Assembly: GCA_950295325.1 (NCBI GenBank)
Contig: OX485803.1
Coordinates: 43,417,554 to 43,481,553, forward strand
Direction: 5' to 3'
Length of the DNA: 64,000 bases
Source: Polytrichum commune
Taxonomy: Eukaryota; Streptophyta; Polytrichopsida; Polytrichales; Polytrichaceae
Under the pieces are notes generated by a model. That model was not told the DNA's origin and ran no database searches. It worked only from the letters and a program-made list of their open reading frames with translations. Positions 24,601 to 37,130 of this stretch are shown piece by piece. Position numbers and translations under genes: made by a program. Each line of letters starts with the position of its first letter. Within the stretch, counting starts at the first letter, position 1.

Positions 24601-27600
24601 GGATACAGCTCCTTTGCAATCGGTAAGCTACCATCCAACTTATGCACCCTACAACCCACGCCCATTAATGACATCAGACTTCAAAGAGCTATCCTTAAAA
24701 GTTGACAATAGTGTGTATATGTCAAAAAAAGATACCATTATCCTCCGTCAATTGCCAAGAAAAAGAGCACCAGTCAATGCCAGCTGTCATTATCAGATAG
24801 ATGCTATCCGAGAAGACGCCTGTAAGCTGTCCCATTGCAACTTGTAAACAATTACTTTACAGCCTTGGTGCCTATATCACAACATTATACTAGCATGTGA
24901 TAAATAGAGTCATAAGAACTTACTGACAAGCAAATAAGATTGGAAGCACAGAATATCCCACTACCACCTGCACAGGTAGTTAAATAAAATGGTTGTGTTA
25001 AACATGCGAGTCACTGATAGATTTCCTTGATACATACAATATCAATATAAGAATGACAACTGACAAGCGAAAATATCTTCAAAAATCTAATACAGATGGA
25101 TGTTGTACCGGCTTTGGTGCCTCAAGCTTCATCTGAAGATCCACATGGAAAAATGTGAATAGTAGGTGGTGTTGTGGAGTTAAAATGGCTGGTAGGCGAA
25201 CTTTAAATTCATCATGGTAATGAGGTGTCTTTGTGTTCATATCAATTTGAGAATGCGCATACTTCTGCATAGAGCTGTCCGCATCCCTCGGGTAAAGTGC
25301 CTGCAATATCATAAATTTGCATTCTCAGAAATGTGTGCCACCTAGATAACAACATAACATTCAAGAAGTGGAGGAAGAAAGGACTAACAAAAGCCGAACC
25401 TGCTGCCCTAGCATTTGGTTACTAGCTAGTGATATGCAGAAGACCGTCAACTTAATAGCTAATCCTTGGTCCAGACAAAAACAAAGCCACTCTACCTTAG
25501 AGGAAAATCGATGTTGACCAAATGCTTGTTGAACAAGGACTTTACCTCAAGAGGTGGTTTCCGAATATCTTGATCATCCTTCCGAAGCTCTACGCGGATA
25601 AATAGATTGCGCTTTCGGCTAAGGTTAATAGTCTGAGGGTAGATATACAGGCAATGCAAAAGCTGTGATAAAGGCTCAGCCTTCGGACCTGATCGAAATT
25701 CAACAGCCCGAAACTGCCATACACATTGTCAACAGATTCCCAATTTTAACTTCAGCATTTGAGGCACTCACATCACAAGGGTATTAAATTTCACAACAAT
25801 TTCAAAAGTCAGCCTAATAGATGACGAAATGCTCCTCAGACTAAGATCCAGAGCATAATAAAGTTGCAGAGGCTGTAATAGAAGAAAGACTTCCACATAC
25901 ATCTGATCGACCTAAATCAATACTGCTTCCACTGCCAGAATTCGAGTTATGATGCTTCCTACTGCTTCCCACAGGACTCCATTTCTGGCGCCCGTTATAC
26001 ATTCCCTTTGTGAATCCAAGCCCTTGATTTGAACGCCCTGATAGTGAGGCTCCCCCTCCTGAACGTGCATCAGCATCGATGGAGCCATTCCCAAAACTAC
26101 CACACTCAAACAAGATGTCTTGCTCATTGTCATCGTTGTAGAGCCTCTCAATCTCTAGACGAAGTGTGGCCTTTACAGGCTTATGTACTTTGTGCTTTGG
26201 ATCCTGAGTAAACATCATGAATTTCATCAGTCAGGACAGACAAGCTTTTCTCTAAGTGAACCTCCTCCTTTGGAAGATCCGCTATTATCAAACTAGAAAA
26301 CTTTGCCCCAAAGCCAGCAATGCCAGAAAATGTGGAATTTACAATGCACCATATCAATTTATGCTAAGCAGATTTTGGACTGCAACATACAAATGTTAAA
26401 GGTGATGAGTCACCCCCTCATAGACACTACTCAACGGAATATATGCAACTTGATCACTAGGAACAGCCAACAGATTGGAAAGGTTTAAGTCAGTGACAGT
26501 ATAATAACTGAAACGTAAAAGAGTGCAGAAGACACTATGGCACTCACAGGGCCATAAAAAATAAATCTATGTCAAATGCAGGAAATTGAGGAAGTATTCT
26601 GCAAAGCAATTTGACAAGAAATGGAATACCCAAGGTATAACGAACAAACCTCAACACAGAATACAGACCAAACCATCAGAAGATAGATCACAGTAACTAA
26701 CCTGAAGCATTTCCTCTGTGTAATTCTCTTTTATACGATGAAGGCTTGGGACATCGACCAAAACCGGCACACTTGCACACTCTGCCTTTGCATCAGCAAT
26801 TAGCCTTCCATCTGAATCAAGGGATGCTTCCATTAATGCAGAACCCAGAAGTCCAGGAGGCAATGGGCTGCTCGGAGATGATGAAAACCCCCCCACACCA
26901 CCTGTTATGTTTGCATCAAACAACGCTACTGTTGCCCATGCCAATGGTTCTCGAAAGGGCATAACTCGTGCCCATACCTGCAGCTTCTGCTTTTCTCTTT
27001 CTGTCAAGTGTACCTTCCAAGACAACCAGGGACCCATATAAATTTCAGAGAAACATTGCTACACTTGTTACTTAAGTTGACTGCCTATTCTGCAGAGTTG
27101 CACAACACAGAAGAGTGAACTTGAATCCAGAAACAGTCTGATAATTTCTTGAAAAAGCAACAAGAAAGTGGCAAATCAATCAATATAACATGTGTTCGCC
27201 CTTGTTGGCTGCTATTGTGCATGCCATACCCAGATTGTTAGAGTTGAAACTCATGGATATTTGCAATGAACATTTATATTCCCTGTGGAATAGTGCATAT
27301 GGGTATCCCTTGTAGTACTTCTCACTGATTAAGTGAAACATGACTGGTCAATTATCAAAAGTGTAGAATGTCCACCAACCGAAGTTTTCTTGACAGCCAC
27401 TCACAGGTTCTTTTCGTGTATAGACAGATGCAGTAACACCTCCTTCTTCAGTGACGTGCTTTTCAAGCTGGACGAGCAAGCAAATTGCTGGTGATGCTGC
27501 CTCAAGAGTAAAGACAGCTCTCCTCTGAGAAAAACCACCGTCCTGCATATCAACCTCACCGGATTCAGTATTTTACATCGAGTGCTAGATATTCTTTGCC

Positions 27601-30031
27601 AGCAAAAAATGATTCCACACGTTGGAAAATTGCAGCATTCATTGTTGAGTGGACTTACATCTTGAAATTCTGATGGTAAGCAGCGAAAGTGAAAATCCTC
27701 TGACAGCTTTTCCCGCTTGTCTCGATGATACAAGCACAAAGTACCATACAGAGGCTCTGCACAGTCACATTTCAATATAGCCATCATTCTAATGATGTTC
27801 CTGTAGAAAAGGATAAGCTTGAAAATTGATGTGTTCTTCAGAAAATGAGCAAGTGTACAAAAGGGAGAGTAATGCTCCAGAAACACAGCTCACATTCTGC
27901 AGGGCAGATACCCTCAAAAGATGGGGAAACAATCAGATGCTATTACAAAATTAGTGACTTCATGGGGTTGGAAAGCGGGAAGAGTGCCTCAATTGCCATC
28001 ATTGGGTTGGTGTGTAGATGTGGTTGTCACAAGGTCACCTGATCTTAAGTTGCAGGTTCAGGATGATATGTATGTAATTCAAGATTTTCCATAGAGTGAG
28101 CTACAATATATCAGACAAGTTGGGTACCCACGAGCATGAGACATGTCCCTACATAATAAAGCTCTTTGAATAGACTGCATATCAGAGGTAACTCAGGCCC
28201 ATCCAAATATGACAAATAGAATGCCCGTTTCTGCTGATTTCCAGCACTATGAAATTCCTGATTTGAGAAACTATAACAATTCCATCATGCTCACACTTGT
28301 GATTTGGCAAAGAAAGAAATTTCATAATTTGGAAACAAAGTCTTACCAACTAGCCCAGCTTGAACATTCAGTGAGACTACCTTCACAGAAACCTTGAGCC
28401 CACCACTGCAACCATCAATTCCCAACATATTCATAATGCAACACAAGAGGTGTGCTCCAGGTAACGATAGCATTCAAGAATATTCTTTCCCAAAGACCGC
28501 AAGAAGCAAATATATACAAGAGTGAAGAGAGGGGCACATCCTAGAAAACACTTCTAGACTGGCAATCCCACACATTCATGCCCTTTATAACTAATAATCC
28601 TGTACATAACAAGCCTATAAATGTAAATGATCCAAAAGGTACCAGTCCTCAAGAGGCCAGGGTTCTGACCTCGGTGTTGGAAGCTCTGTTATCCTCTGTC
28701 CAAACACAGAGACCCTCGCCGCTCGCCAATTGAATACTGGCTCATAGGGAGGTAATGGAGCACCACCATAGTGCTGCATGCATTGCACAAATATGGCATT
28801 GTGGACGTTTCAATTATAATTAGACTACAGTCCCAGTGTTTATTCAACTTCCACAACCTGGACAGACAACCTTGGTCTCAACAAAAATTACAGGCCAATT
28901 GTCTATCATAAAATGTGTGAATTGATGTACCACAAAATGATCTCATTTGAAGCTTCGGCTCTGCATCTGTGTTGCTACAGGTTGATATGTTCAGACGTCC
29001 TCATCTAGATTCCTTGGCAACTTATTGAAAACTAAGAGATCAACACTAGCAGGACCTTGAAAAAATAGGCTCACAAACATCAATTTTGGCAATTCTAAGC
29101 AACTGTAGATGACTCTCTTGGAGGAGTCATGGCACAACCTTTGGGACTTTTGTGTAAAGTAATTCTGGTTGATCACTTGCTGTAGATCTTGAGGAAAATC
29201 GTCCTGACAACCTCCCAGAAAACCTTCCAGAAAACATCCCAGATGCAGTATGATTGTCATCATTATTGGCATCCCCATTCCTTCCGAGCTTTATGTTGGA
29301 AAGTCGCAATTCTGCAAAGAAACCACCATAGAATCAAGATAGCTTTAGCATCCGTGCAGAAAATGATGAAATCGTATGTAAGACAAAGAGAGGATCATAC
29401 TTGAGAGACAATCATAGATAGAGCACACAAAGTATGAAGGAAACACAATCATAGACCTATTAACTGATCATCACTATACACCTTGTGAAGCAATACACAG
29501 CAGCATCAGCCATGTCAACCACTTCATATTACTACACCAGCCTTCTTCTTGACCCCAGAGAAAAATTAAGGTTAACGACAGACAGACACTAACCTGTCTC
29601 CACGTCTGTATCAGGCCCTTCAAACACCTGGTGTTCAAACATAGGAGGTGGCACACTATCATAATGCCCATACTTGGACTCATCCTTCACCCACTCTGAT
29701 TTGTAGCTTTGAAGAAGCTCCCTCAAATGTGGCCATGCGTCCACGTTACCAGTCAACTGAGACATCAAAAACTTACATGGTCATGAATGCCTTTGACTAT
29801 TTCATAGTGCACTGGATGCTTTAATAAGAAAGTTGATTCATGTAAGCCATTATCACTGGTAGGAGGACATCTTTGGAAATGAACATAACAAAAATGTATA
29901 GTAATCCACAAAAACCAAAAAGGACAGAATGAGAAAAAAAATCTCACCAGAGGCTCAAGATCTCCTGACTGTGAGGAGTTCGGGCGCGGGAACCGTTTGT
30001 ACCGCTGCCCGCTCCAGGCAATTTCATCCAT
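15810..30031 (-). CDS. SPK1: SPIKE1, plant DOCK-family Rho/ROP guanine-nucleotide exchange factor
   Basis: Activates ROP GTPases upstream of WAVE/ARP2-3 actin control and cell shape, and in Arabidopsis acts at ER exit sites (family knowledge). Coding exons read downward: 30031-29948, 29756-29594, 29311-29139, 28773-28643, 28405-28347, 27756-27659, 27542-27405, 27013-26702, 26203-25901, 25713-25546, 25300-25109, 24967-24924, 24648-24576, 24347-24186, 23784-23677, 23448-23411, 23292-23148, 23039-22913, 22654-22461, 22222-22092, 21763-21688, 21478-21368, 21026-20844, 20589-20452, 20102-19929, 19807-19463, 19239-18907, 18653-18465, 17780-17564, 17069-16309, 16064-15810. They sum to 5,625 nt (1,874 aa plus stop) with consistent phases, against ~1,830 aa for Arabidopsis SPK1. 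The start MDEIAWSGQRYKRFPR aligns with the family N-terminus, and the ATG lies three bases after an acceptor. The C-terminus LSHYIPAILSEL is typical of plant SPK1. No frameshift or stop was seen. Confidence 0.95.
18181..18390 (+). repeat. Family A repeat fragment inside SPK1 intron 28
   Basis: The first ~75 bases match the reverse complement of 4029-4135. From 'ttaaattggggtatattctataaattcc' on it matches the left arm of the foldback at 3790-4025, but the second arm is absent. It therefore cannot fold back on itself. It lies between the acceptor at 17781 and the donor at 18464 and does not disturb either splice site. Confidence 0.75.
24576..25713 (-). other. SPK1: SPK1 exons 10-13: DHR1 (C2-like) domain
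   Basis: Encodes residues 488-646. FHCLY/IYP-type opening, LSRKRNLFIRVELRKDD, then HHLLFTFFHVDLQ, the typical DOCK DHR1 signature (a C2-type fold that binds phosphoinositides in the family). The 44-bp exon 12 reads VVVGYSVLPILFACQ. It replaces the usual GYxxLPLST segment with a more hydrophobic one, and both its splice ends are clean (acceptor after 24968, donor before 24923). Confidence 0.8.
25901..30031 (-). other. SPK1: SPK1 exons 1-9: N-terminal region
   Basis: Encodes residues 1-487. Recognisable conserved blocks in order are GQRYKRFPR, a GPDTDVETE junction block, YGGAPLPPYEPVFNW, GLKVSVKVVSLNVQAG, EPLYGTLCLYHRDKREKLSEDF, CLLVQLEKHVTEEGGVTASVY and LTEREKQKLQVWARVMPFREP. Exon 3 holds a Ser/Arg/Gly-rich stretch with repeated SGRF/SGRL units. 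Exon 9 holds a Gly/Ser-rich linker (GSSRKHHNSNSGSGSS). Both replace poorly conserved linkers in the angiosperm protein and account for most of the extra length. Confidence 0.85.
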
Positions 30032-31253
30032 TCCCTGTTATTAGATAGACAACAATTCCGAGCTCCAGCATGGCTATAGTGCCCTTCTTGAAGAGAGTGT
30101 ATTACAGATATGACCTGGAGGTACAATATGCACTTCCACAAAATCATACGCTCCCTTCACCATTAGAGATGGACAAAGAGGTTGCAAATTCTCAAGTAGT
30201 ACCTAGTCTCTCCAATTGCAGTTGCACATGAACTTTTGGAGTATATTCGGCGCTATTTCTCATTCTGGGTAACCTTATATTCTACTTCCCCAGATGCTCG
30301 TCCTGGATACTTGCCAGTAGCTTCATCAAGCGCTAGTTTCTCCAAAGTTCCTGGAAGACCAAGTGGAAGCAGCGCAGATGAATGATTGAGTGACAGGTTT
30401 AAGAAAGTTCTGCACTACTCTCTTTCTCTAGATCCTCAAAACTTGACTTTGACAAGGCTGTGAAGGTTGCGACAAGGAAGAGGTAGTAGAGACATTTGAT
30501 CTTGTCTTGGATCAAAAAACATTTTGCAATACTTCGTTTAGGTTACCTCCCTCCCGCAAATTAAGGTTTATCAAGTCCTGACAAGCTCATCAAAAAAATG
30601 TCAAGAGTACATAGAAATCCATCAACTAAGCATTAGAATGCAAAAAAAATCCAGAAAAGACCCATACAATAAAAGCGTAGGCGGATCTTTCAAAATGCAT
30701 CATCCCTCCGGTGGTCTACTGGGGAAAAAAGAAAAAGAAAAAAGAAGGTTGCGATGAATGCAAGACAGTTTCTCTCTTTACAATATGCCTCGTTGGATTC
30801 GGTATCATTGCCTCTTCAACACACTTCGTAGTCATAGATCTCCATGTCCTCAGCAGATGGAGCTCCAAGGATTTCCAGCCTATATTTAACCAGCTAATGA
30901 GGAGCACTGTATAGGACATACATTACTATGTCAGTGCCAAATGCATACTAATCCTCTGGCGTCGCAGATGAAGGAGGATCAACAACATAGGTGAGGACTC
31001 AGGAGTAACACCGAGAGAACTCATTAACCTCAATTTTCCTATCTTCGGCAATTCAACTCCGTGGTAGCATTCTCCAGATGTGATCTCCGAGCTCACTCCC
31101 TCACCTGAAGGATGAGAACATCCAGATGCGGAGGTGATACAATCTCCCTGCCCGCTTACCAATCAAAATTTCAAGTGTCCGATTGCAGCTGCTGCTGCTG
31201 TTGGATTAATAATAATAATAATGTGAGGTTTAAATACATTGCCTCGTCAAGCA

Positions 31254-31255
<2 letters not shown>

Positions 31256-31290
<35 letters not shown>
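31256..31290. repeat. (GA)n microsatellite, (CT)n on the SPK1 strand
   Basis: About 17 GA units. On the SPK1-coding strand it reads (CT)n immediately downstream of the predicted 5' exon. CT-rich tracts are common near plant transcription starts and act as GAGA-binding targets. Confidence 0.9.
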
Positions 31291-31291
<1 letters not shown>

Positions 31292-31324
31292 TGTAGGAGG
31301 ATGTTAAGAGATTCGAGATTTTAC

Positions 31325-31560
31325 CTCACAGTCGTGACGGAAGCGTCCAATGAAGAACGATTCCTTCCCCTGCTCTGATAATCAATCCTCTGTCATTCCT
31401 GGACTCCAAATACAATGGCCGGATTCATCAGGAGGAAAAAGCATATATCCAAGCCTCGCACAACGCCTCGCGACGGAGAAATGCGACTAGAGTGCGAGTG
31501 TTGCACAACGCGACCTGAAGAAAAAAGAGAATAACTCCAACGATGCCGAGACGAGATGAA
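31325..31560 (-). promoter_or_regulatory. SPK1: Predicted SPK1 non-coding first exon and core promoter
   Basis: The SPK1 start codon sits only three bases inside an exon whose acceptor ends at 30035, so an upstream 5'UTR exon is required. On the minus strand a strong donor (GTGAG|GTAAAA) lies at 31325/31324, and a TATATTT element is at about 31583-31590, which would place the transcription start near 31555. The resulting first intron is ~1.3 kb. The exon would include the pyrimidine-rich tract noted separately only if a more downstream donor is used. This is inference from signals, not from transcript data. Confidence 0.4.
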
Positions 31561-32085
31561 ATAAGCAGCTGAATGCGGCGGCGAAATATACTCTTCCTGC
31601 TCCCTGAGCGTACTAGTACTTACTAACTAAAATGGCAGAATGCGAATCCGATACTAGTTCATTTGTCTCTCGTACAAGTGAATGGATGCATGGAATGTCC
31701 GATTGCGAGTGACGACACGGAGTTGGACGGAGTGCGACGCCACTAGTGTGACCGGAGTGGAGGGGTGGTGGCAGGAAATGCGGGGGCTTGAAGCGCGGAG
31801 GTTTTTGGAGCGCCAGAGCATGTCGATGAGGAGCACAGTCTTGCAGTGAGTAAACAAGAGGGTGTGACGTAGTTGCGGCGAGAAGGCGGGAGAATGCGGC
31901 GCAGATCCTAGCGTGAGGGCCGCTGCGACATTCCCGACGCCCGTCGCTAGCCTCTCCTTCTCTCTCTCTCGCCTGCCTCGCCTCCGCTTCTGCGGAGTCC
32001 TTCCTCCGCTTAGCTAAGCTACCTCTTTCTTCGGCGCCACTCCCTCCACCCTCCCACCACCTCGACTCCAGCGTGGCTGCCACGT
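31430..32085. other. GC/CpG-rich patch upstream of SPK1
   Basis: Markedly richer in C, G and CpG than the rest of the window. A minus-strand frame of 156 codons (32083-31613) crosses it, with an Arg/Glu/Ala-rich beginning, but has no recognised domain and ends in low-complexity text. The base composition fits a promoter region. A second upstream transcription start or an unrecognised small gene cannot be excluded. Confidence 0.4.
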
Positions 32086-32759
32086 CGGTTGCATGCTCAC
32101 GTGGTCTCGCTGATCTGGGAAGTCACCAACCCTCTCTCCGACTAAAAGTATTCTTCTATTTCTGGATTCAAATGGCAACTCATGAGTCCATTGAAGAGGT
32201 GAACATATCTAAGGTTTGTGGGTGTTGTTCCGGTTTGGTTTTCATGTTCTCCAACTTCTACTGAATGTACTTATATTTACACAACCAAGTTTGCGTTGTG
32301 TTGATAATTTATGACGAAACTTTAACCATAAATAAATAAATCGAATTGAAATTCAGACCTTCCTTGAATTAGCTACAGTCGCCTTCCAATTCTTGGACGT
32401 TACAAGGTCTACCACTTGTCACTCAACTGGAAACTACTCCACCAAACCTTATGCCCTCTCTGTCGGGTAATGGTCTGATACCTTCCCGAAGAAATTTACA
32501 TTGCCATTTTTTGGCTAATCAAGTTGGCAACACACTACTTATTCAGAAATGCATGTATGTTGATTTCTGAAGCGAATGTATAGGTCTTCTAGTTGTGTTT
32601 ATTATTGTGTGTGGAGTTGTTGGTAATTCTTAAAAACGAAATACAACCTCTTTTGAACATGTGAATCTATGGTCTTTGTTCTTTGATTCTCATCAAACCA
32701 TAAATACTTCAAATATAAAGTTCCAAATAAGAAAGGCGACCAAATAACTCCCACATACC
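32086..32759. other. Intergenic stretch, nothing recognised
   Basis: AT-rich with short frames only; no repeat or RNA gene seen. Confidence 0.45.
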
Positions 32760-33960
32760 ATGTTTGTTGTATGATTTGCGGGGAGTGGATGTCCACTAGT
32801 AAGGGTGCATAGGCGGTGATGTAGTTGTCGTTACAAAGTTCCAAGGTGGATAGTCATTGACATCGCCATGTTGAAGGTAGGTCCTATCACACTAGACATC
32901 GGCCAACATTTCCTCCACGTGCGTTAGTGCATTCAGGTTAGTGATGAATGATGAGTCCGTTGAAGAGGTATAAATATAAAAATATTTGCTATACATTTCG
33001 GAGATTTTAACATTGATTGCATGAGTTGTGAGGTCATTGACATTCAACCGTTTTTTTTATAAAAAAAAACCAACCATCATCAATGGAATGTAGAGCAGAT
33101 GGTGTGGGAATGGCATGAGACATTAGTTCATATCCATGGGTTTAACATGTCGTGTTGTGTTGACCAAACTTTGAGGATAGCATGGGAACTCAATTCACTT
33201 AATGGACCATCATGGCATAGGTCCACACTAGTCTACTATGCATTTTGGAGATGTTGAATAGTGAGTGCATGGGTGGGTCAGGCCATTGGTGTTCAAGCTT
33301 TCCAAATTGGTTGGCCATGAATGATCTCACATTGAATGGGTAGTGTGGGGACAACCCACGACATTAATTCATATGCACATGTGCAATGGGCTGGGATGGC
33401 ACGAGCCCAAACTAGTATATTATACGATTTGGAATTGGTGAACGCCAAAAGGCGAGAGGGTAAGGGCAATGTTCCAAAATTCCAAAGTGGATAGTTGTCG
33501 ACAATGGCACGTGGAGTAGATAGTGCAAAGATGATACCAATCGCATGCTCATGCAGTAAAATTGATACGGTGAGCAATCCAACTATCTATTACCATGGAG
33601 GGCCCTCTATCCAACACAAAATAATTAATTTTCCCCTCAAAATTTGACACATGTCATGCACACATTCGCCACGGCCTACTTGTATCCCATGTGGAAAATG
33701 CATTCTAGCACATGTAAAGATGAAATCGGGAGCCCTCTATTTGGAATATTTTGCTTGGATTGAACGATGAGAGATTTCGTTGATGCGGTAAAAATATTTA
33801 TGATTTGTTTTGGAGGGGGTGAAAGGCAAGGGTGCATGGGTGATGATGTAGTCATCAATTTAAATTTCCAAAGTGGATGATCGTGGATGACAACATGTTG
33901 AGCAAACATTGCAAGGGATGGCATCAGTCGCTTGCTTATATGGTGCGCTTAACTTGATCA
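32760..33960. repeat. Degenerate tandem repeats, ~180-250-bp unit
   Basis: A block like 'aaattccaaagtggatagt.gtcgacaatggca' recurs near 32840, 33050, 33298, 33480 and 33870. It is preceded each time by 'tatgatttgg...gagggtgaaaggcaagggtgcatgg'-type sequence. Spacings are 210, 248, 182 and ~390 (two units). The minus-strand frames across the array repeat a 'PLWNF/PLWKF' word, which reflects the repeat and not a known protein. Confidence 0.5.
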
Positions 33961-36572
33961 CACACATTTATTTATTATTTGATGGAGAGGGGGAGATTAG
34001 ACAGAAGTTATTTGTAGGTTTTAAAACACACTCCAAAGGACAACCCCGTATTCGTTTGTCAAACACGTGAGGCTTGCCTTGTGAACAAACTCAAATGAAT
34101 TAGATAAGGGATAATGAACTCAAAGTGGAGAGTGCATGACGAGTTGCAAGAGTAGCAAGTCATTTACCTGCTTGAGTTAATTAGCGTACATAATAGATTA
34201 ACTCGTGAATAAATCATGAAAATTTTGCGTGATTATGAAATCATCTCCATGTATTCTAAATTGTGAGAAGTTTGTGTAACCCTTCCATAGAAAACCCTTG
34301 ACCCGGATTTTGATGAAACCGAACGATCATGTTACTTGAAAGTCTAAGAGTTCGGGTCGGCCCTCGATCCAATCCCACATATAAAGAGGGCCTATAAAGT
34401 CCGCATGTCACATGCCCAAGAGGTAAGATGAGTTAATAAATTAGCATCAAACGGCAATGCACCCCACGTATAAGTTAACTAATGACAAACACTTAAACTC
34501 TCTCACCATGAAGAGGAAATTCTGACTACATAATTATACATCTCACACAGGTGGCAAAACATCTCATGCGAGCCCCATGACTTGTCTAACTTCAACTCCA
34601 AGTAAAACTATGGGCCCATGAACCCTTTTTGAAAGACTTTTAGAAGACACATGCTGCAAGATCTAGAATACAAGAGGAACATCTAACCATGTAAAGGGAA
34701 TCTTGTCAAGTTGGTTTTCACTTACAAATAATTGAGTGTCCATAACTCAACAAATTGAGCATGTTATGTGGGAACCCCAAATATCCTTTGGTTTGTGCTC
34801 GGATCCTAATCTCATCATTCGTAGCATTTACAATGCTTACCATAAGTATTAAGATAGAATTGATGCAACGGGGAAGCTAAGAGAGACAATGTTAACTTTC
34901 ACTATCAACATAGGAGTCTTAGGCATTTGTTTTACGTCGGTGAACGAATGATGTAAATTTGTTATTGTGGTAGATTTGTAGATTTTTTAGTGACGCTGGA
35001 CAAGTTTCTAAGGACACGTGTCATTGCTCAAGACAACTCATATGCTTGAAGTGCACTCATACGCTTGTAGTGCTTGGGTTGGCGTGAATGAGGGACACTT
35101 CACCCTTGATTGTAGATGTAGGTTCATACATGACAAGGAGATGGGTTTATGAAGCATGATTATGGGACAAGTGTTATTACTTCCAGTTGGAGATGGTCCC
35201 AATAAGGAAAGGATATCCTTGGCTCCCCTTGGAAGGGCGAGCAAATCCAAGACTCTTGTACGCTCAACTATGGTTCATCTATAATGATTCATGTAGACGT
35301 TAACCCCCCCCCCCCCCCCATAGAAAAGAGCACATAGTCATTTTTCTTAGTAATGTTGTGTTGTGCTTGTCTATCTTTCATATTGATTGGTCACCTCATG
35401 GTAAATGCACATAATGTTTTAGGGTGATAACATGCATTCTAGACATGCATGCATAAATGTGCCCATTGCATGTTTATGAAGAAAGAAAGAAAAAAATTGC
35501 AATATAATTGTTCTCACCTTTGAATCCCAAAGCTTCTTCATGTGTTGCTTTCAAAATTTTGTCTCGAAGAAACACATTCCCCCATGTGCTCATATCTGAG
35601 TGGTAGATTAGAAGATGCATAGATTTAGAAATAAATGACACATCTTTCCAAAATTGTAGGCCCATCTTAATATCAATCAAACCCATTCACGTGTACTTGT
35701 CTTGATACCAAAATGCATGCGCCATGTTCAGAAACATGTCAAAAATATCCAAATGTAGAACCTTATGATCATACCAACTCCCTTAATCTTATGTATCATT
35801 GTTAAAATTTAAGACAATTTTTGTGGACCTGATATTATTATTATTTTGCAAAGAACCACATATGGCCACTTAAGCCCTTAAATGGATTGGTTCATCATGG
35901 CATAACAAAAATCGCATCATTCCCCTAACTTAACATTCATTGTGAACATAACATTCCTCGAGTTCGTTAGATTGCCCTAACTACGTGGATGGAAACTAAT
36001 GTGGGCCATTTTAATTGTTTAGTCACAGTGGAAATAATGTGGGTGCGGACCCAAGACCCGAAATTCTCCCCTCAGTCTCCATGTAGACCTCTGACCAACC
36101 TCTTGAATTTTGATTAAAAAATAAACGTAGTATAAAATAAAACCTTCACCCGCATTGATTTCATACAAAAATAAATAAATTATATGGCCCACAATGTTTA
36201 AAACTAGAGATTTGATGTGATGTTGGAAATTGTTGTGGGTTTCATAGAACATGGTGGCCACATTGATAGGACAATTTTGGTGTAGATGGACATGTTCACC
36301 TCCTAGAGAGCAAGGAGAGATTGATATTGGGATCTTGAAAGTTTAGGGTTTGAATCTTAATTGTGCAATGAGAAAGGGACCATGTTGAATTGAAGATAGG
36401 AAGAGAACATAAGAGCATGGCTGAAGATTGTTATGAAAATGTGGAGAATAGTTGGAAAAATGTCTTGTCTTGAGATAGGAAAATGGTTAAAGATTGTGCT
36501 TTAGCAAGGTTTGGAGAATGCTATCAAGTTTTTAATGGTTGACAATTCAAAAAGTTGCTCCGTTTCTCTCTA
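33961..36572. other. Intergenic stretch without recognised genes
   Basis: Short unsupported frames only. The one notable item is a run of 16 C (35304-35319). No transposon ends, RNA genes or protein relics were recognised. Confidence 0.5.
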
Positions 36573-37068
36573 GGGCCACTTCGCACATGAGCCAACAACC
36601 ATGACCATGAAGTTGGGAGGGCCCAAAAGAAAGTGTCCAAAAGCCATCCCAAGACACCTCCAAAATCATGTAGTGTGGTCACGGACCCTCAAGTGTAGTG
36701 TGAAGTCACATGTGACCATGCCCTCAACCAAATGCTATTTCAATGAATTTCTATTCATGTGGGTCCTCACACATAATAAAAATAGAATCAATGGTTGTGA
36801 ACGTTCAAAGTGGCATGATCTCTCAATTTTGTGTTGGGCTTGCCTTCAAGAGGTGGTTTTTGAAAATAATCCAAGTGACCATGAAACACGATCCATTCGA
36901 TGCCATGTAGCATTCCATGTAGACTTTATATCCATCTGGCATTCATATACTATGTTGGTCCCTCAAGCATGGTGTGAAGCGAACTTGGGATGGCTCCACC
37001 CTTTCCACCAATGAGAGTGCTTGAAGTGTAATGGTCACGGGCTCTCAGTCTCATGTCTGAAGTGTCCC
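36573..37068. mobile_element. Tourist-like MITE (family H), 496 bp
   Basis: Left GGGCCACTTCGCACATGAG and the inverted right end (GGGACACTTCAGACATGAG when reversed) are imperfect terminal repeats. It shares ends with the cleaner copy at 58006-58329. Flanks are CTA and TAA, compatible with an eroded TTA/TAA duplication. The plus-strand 137-codon frame across it has no recognised domain. Confidence 0.65.
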
Positions 37069-37130
37069 TAACTTACAACAACTCATCAACCCATTGGTTA
37101 TTTTACCACCCTTGACAACATTGGTCCACA

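Noticed and set aside
33293-33924. Minus-strand frames with a repeated PLWNF/PLWKF word
   Set aside because: The word repeats because the DNA is a degenerate tandem repeat; no known protein family.
36601-37014. 137-codon plus-strand frame
   Set aside because: Entirely within a Tourist-like MITE.
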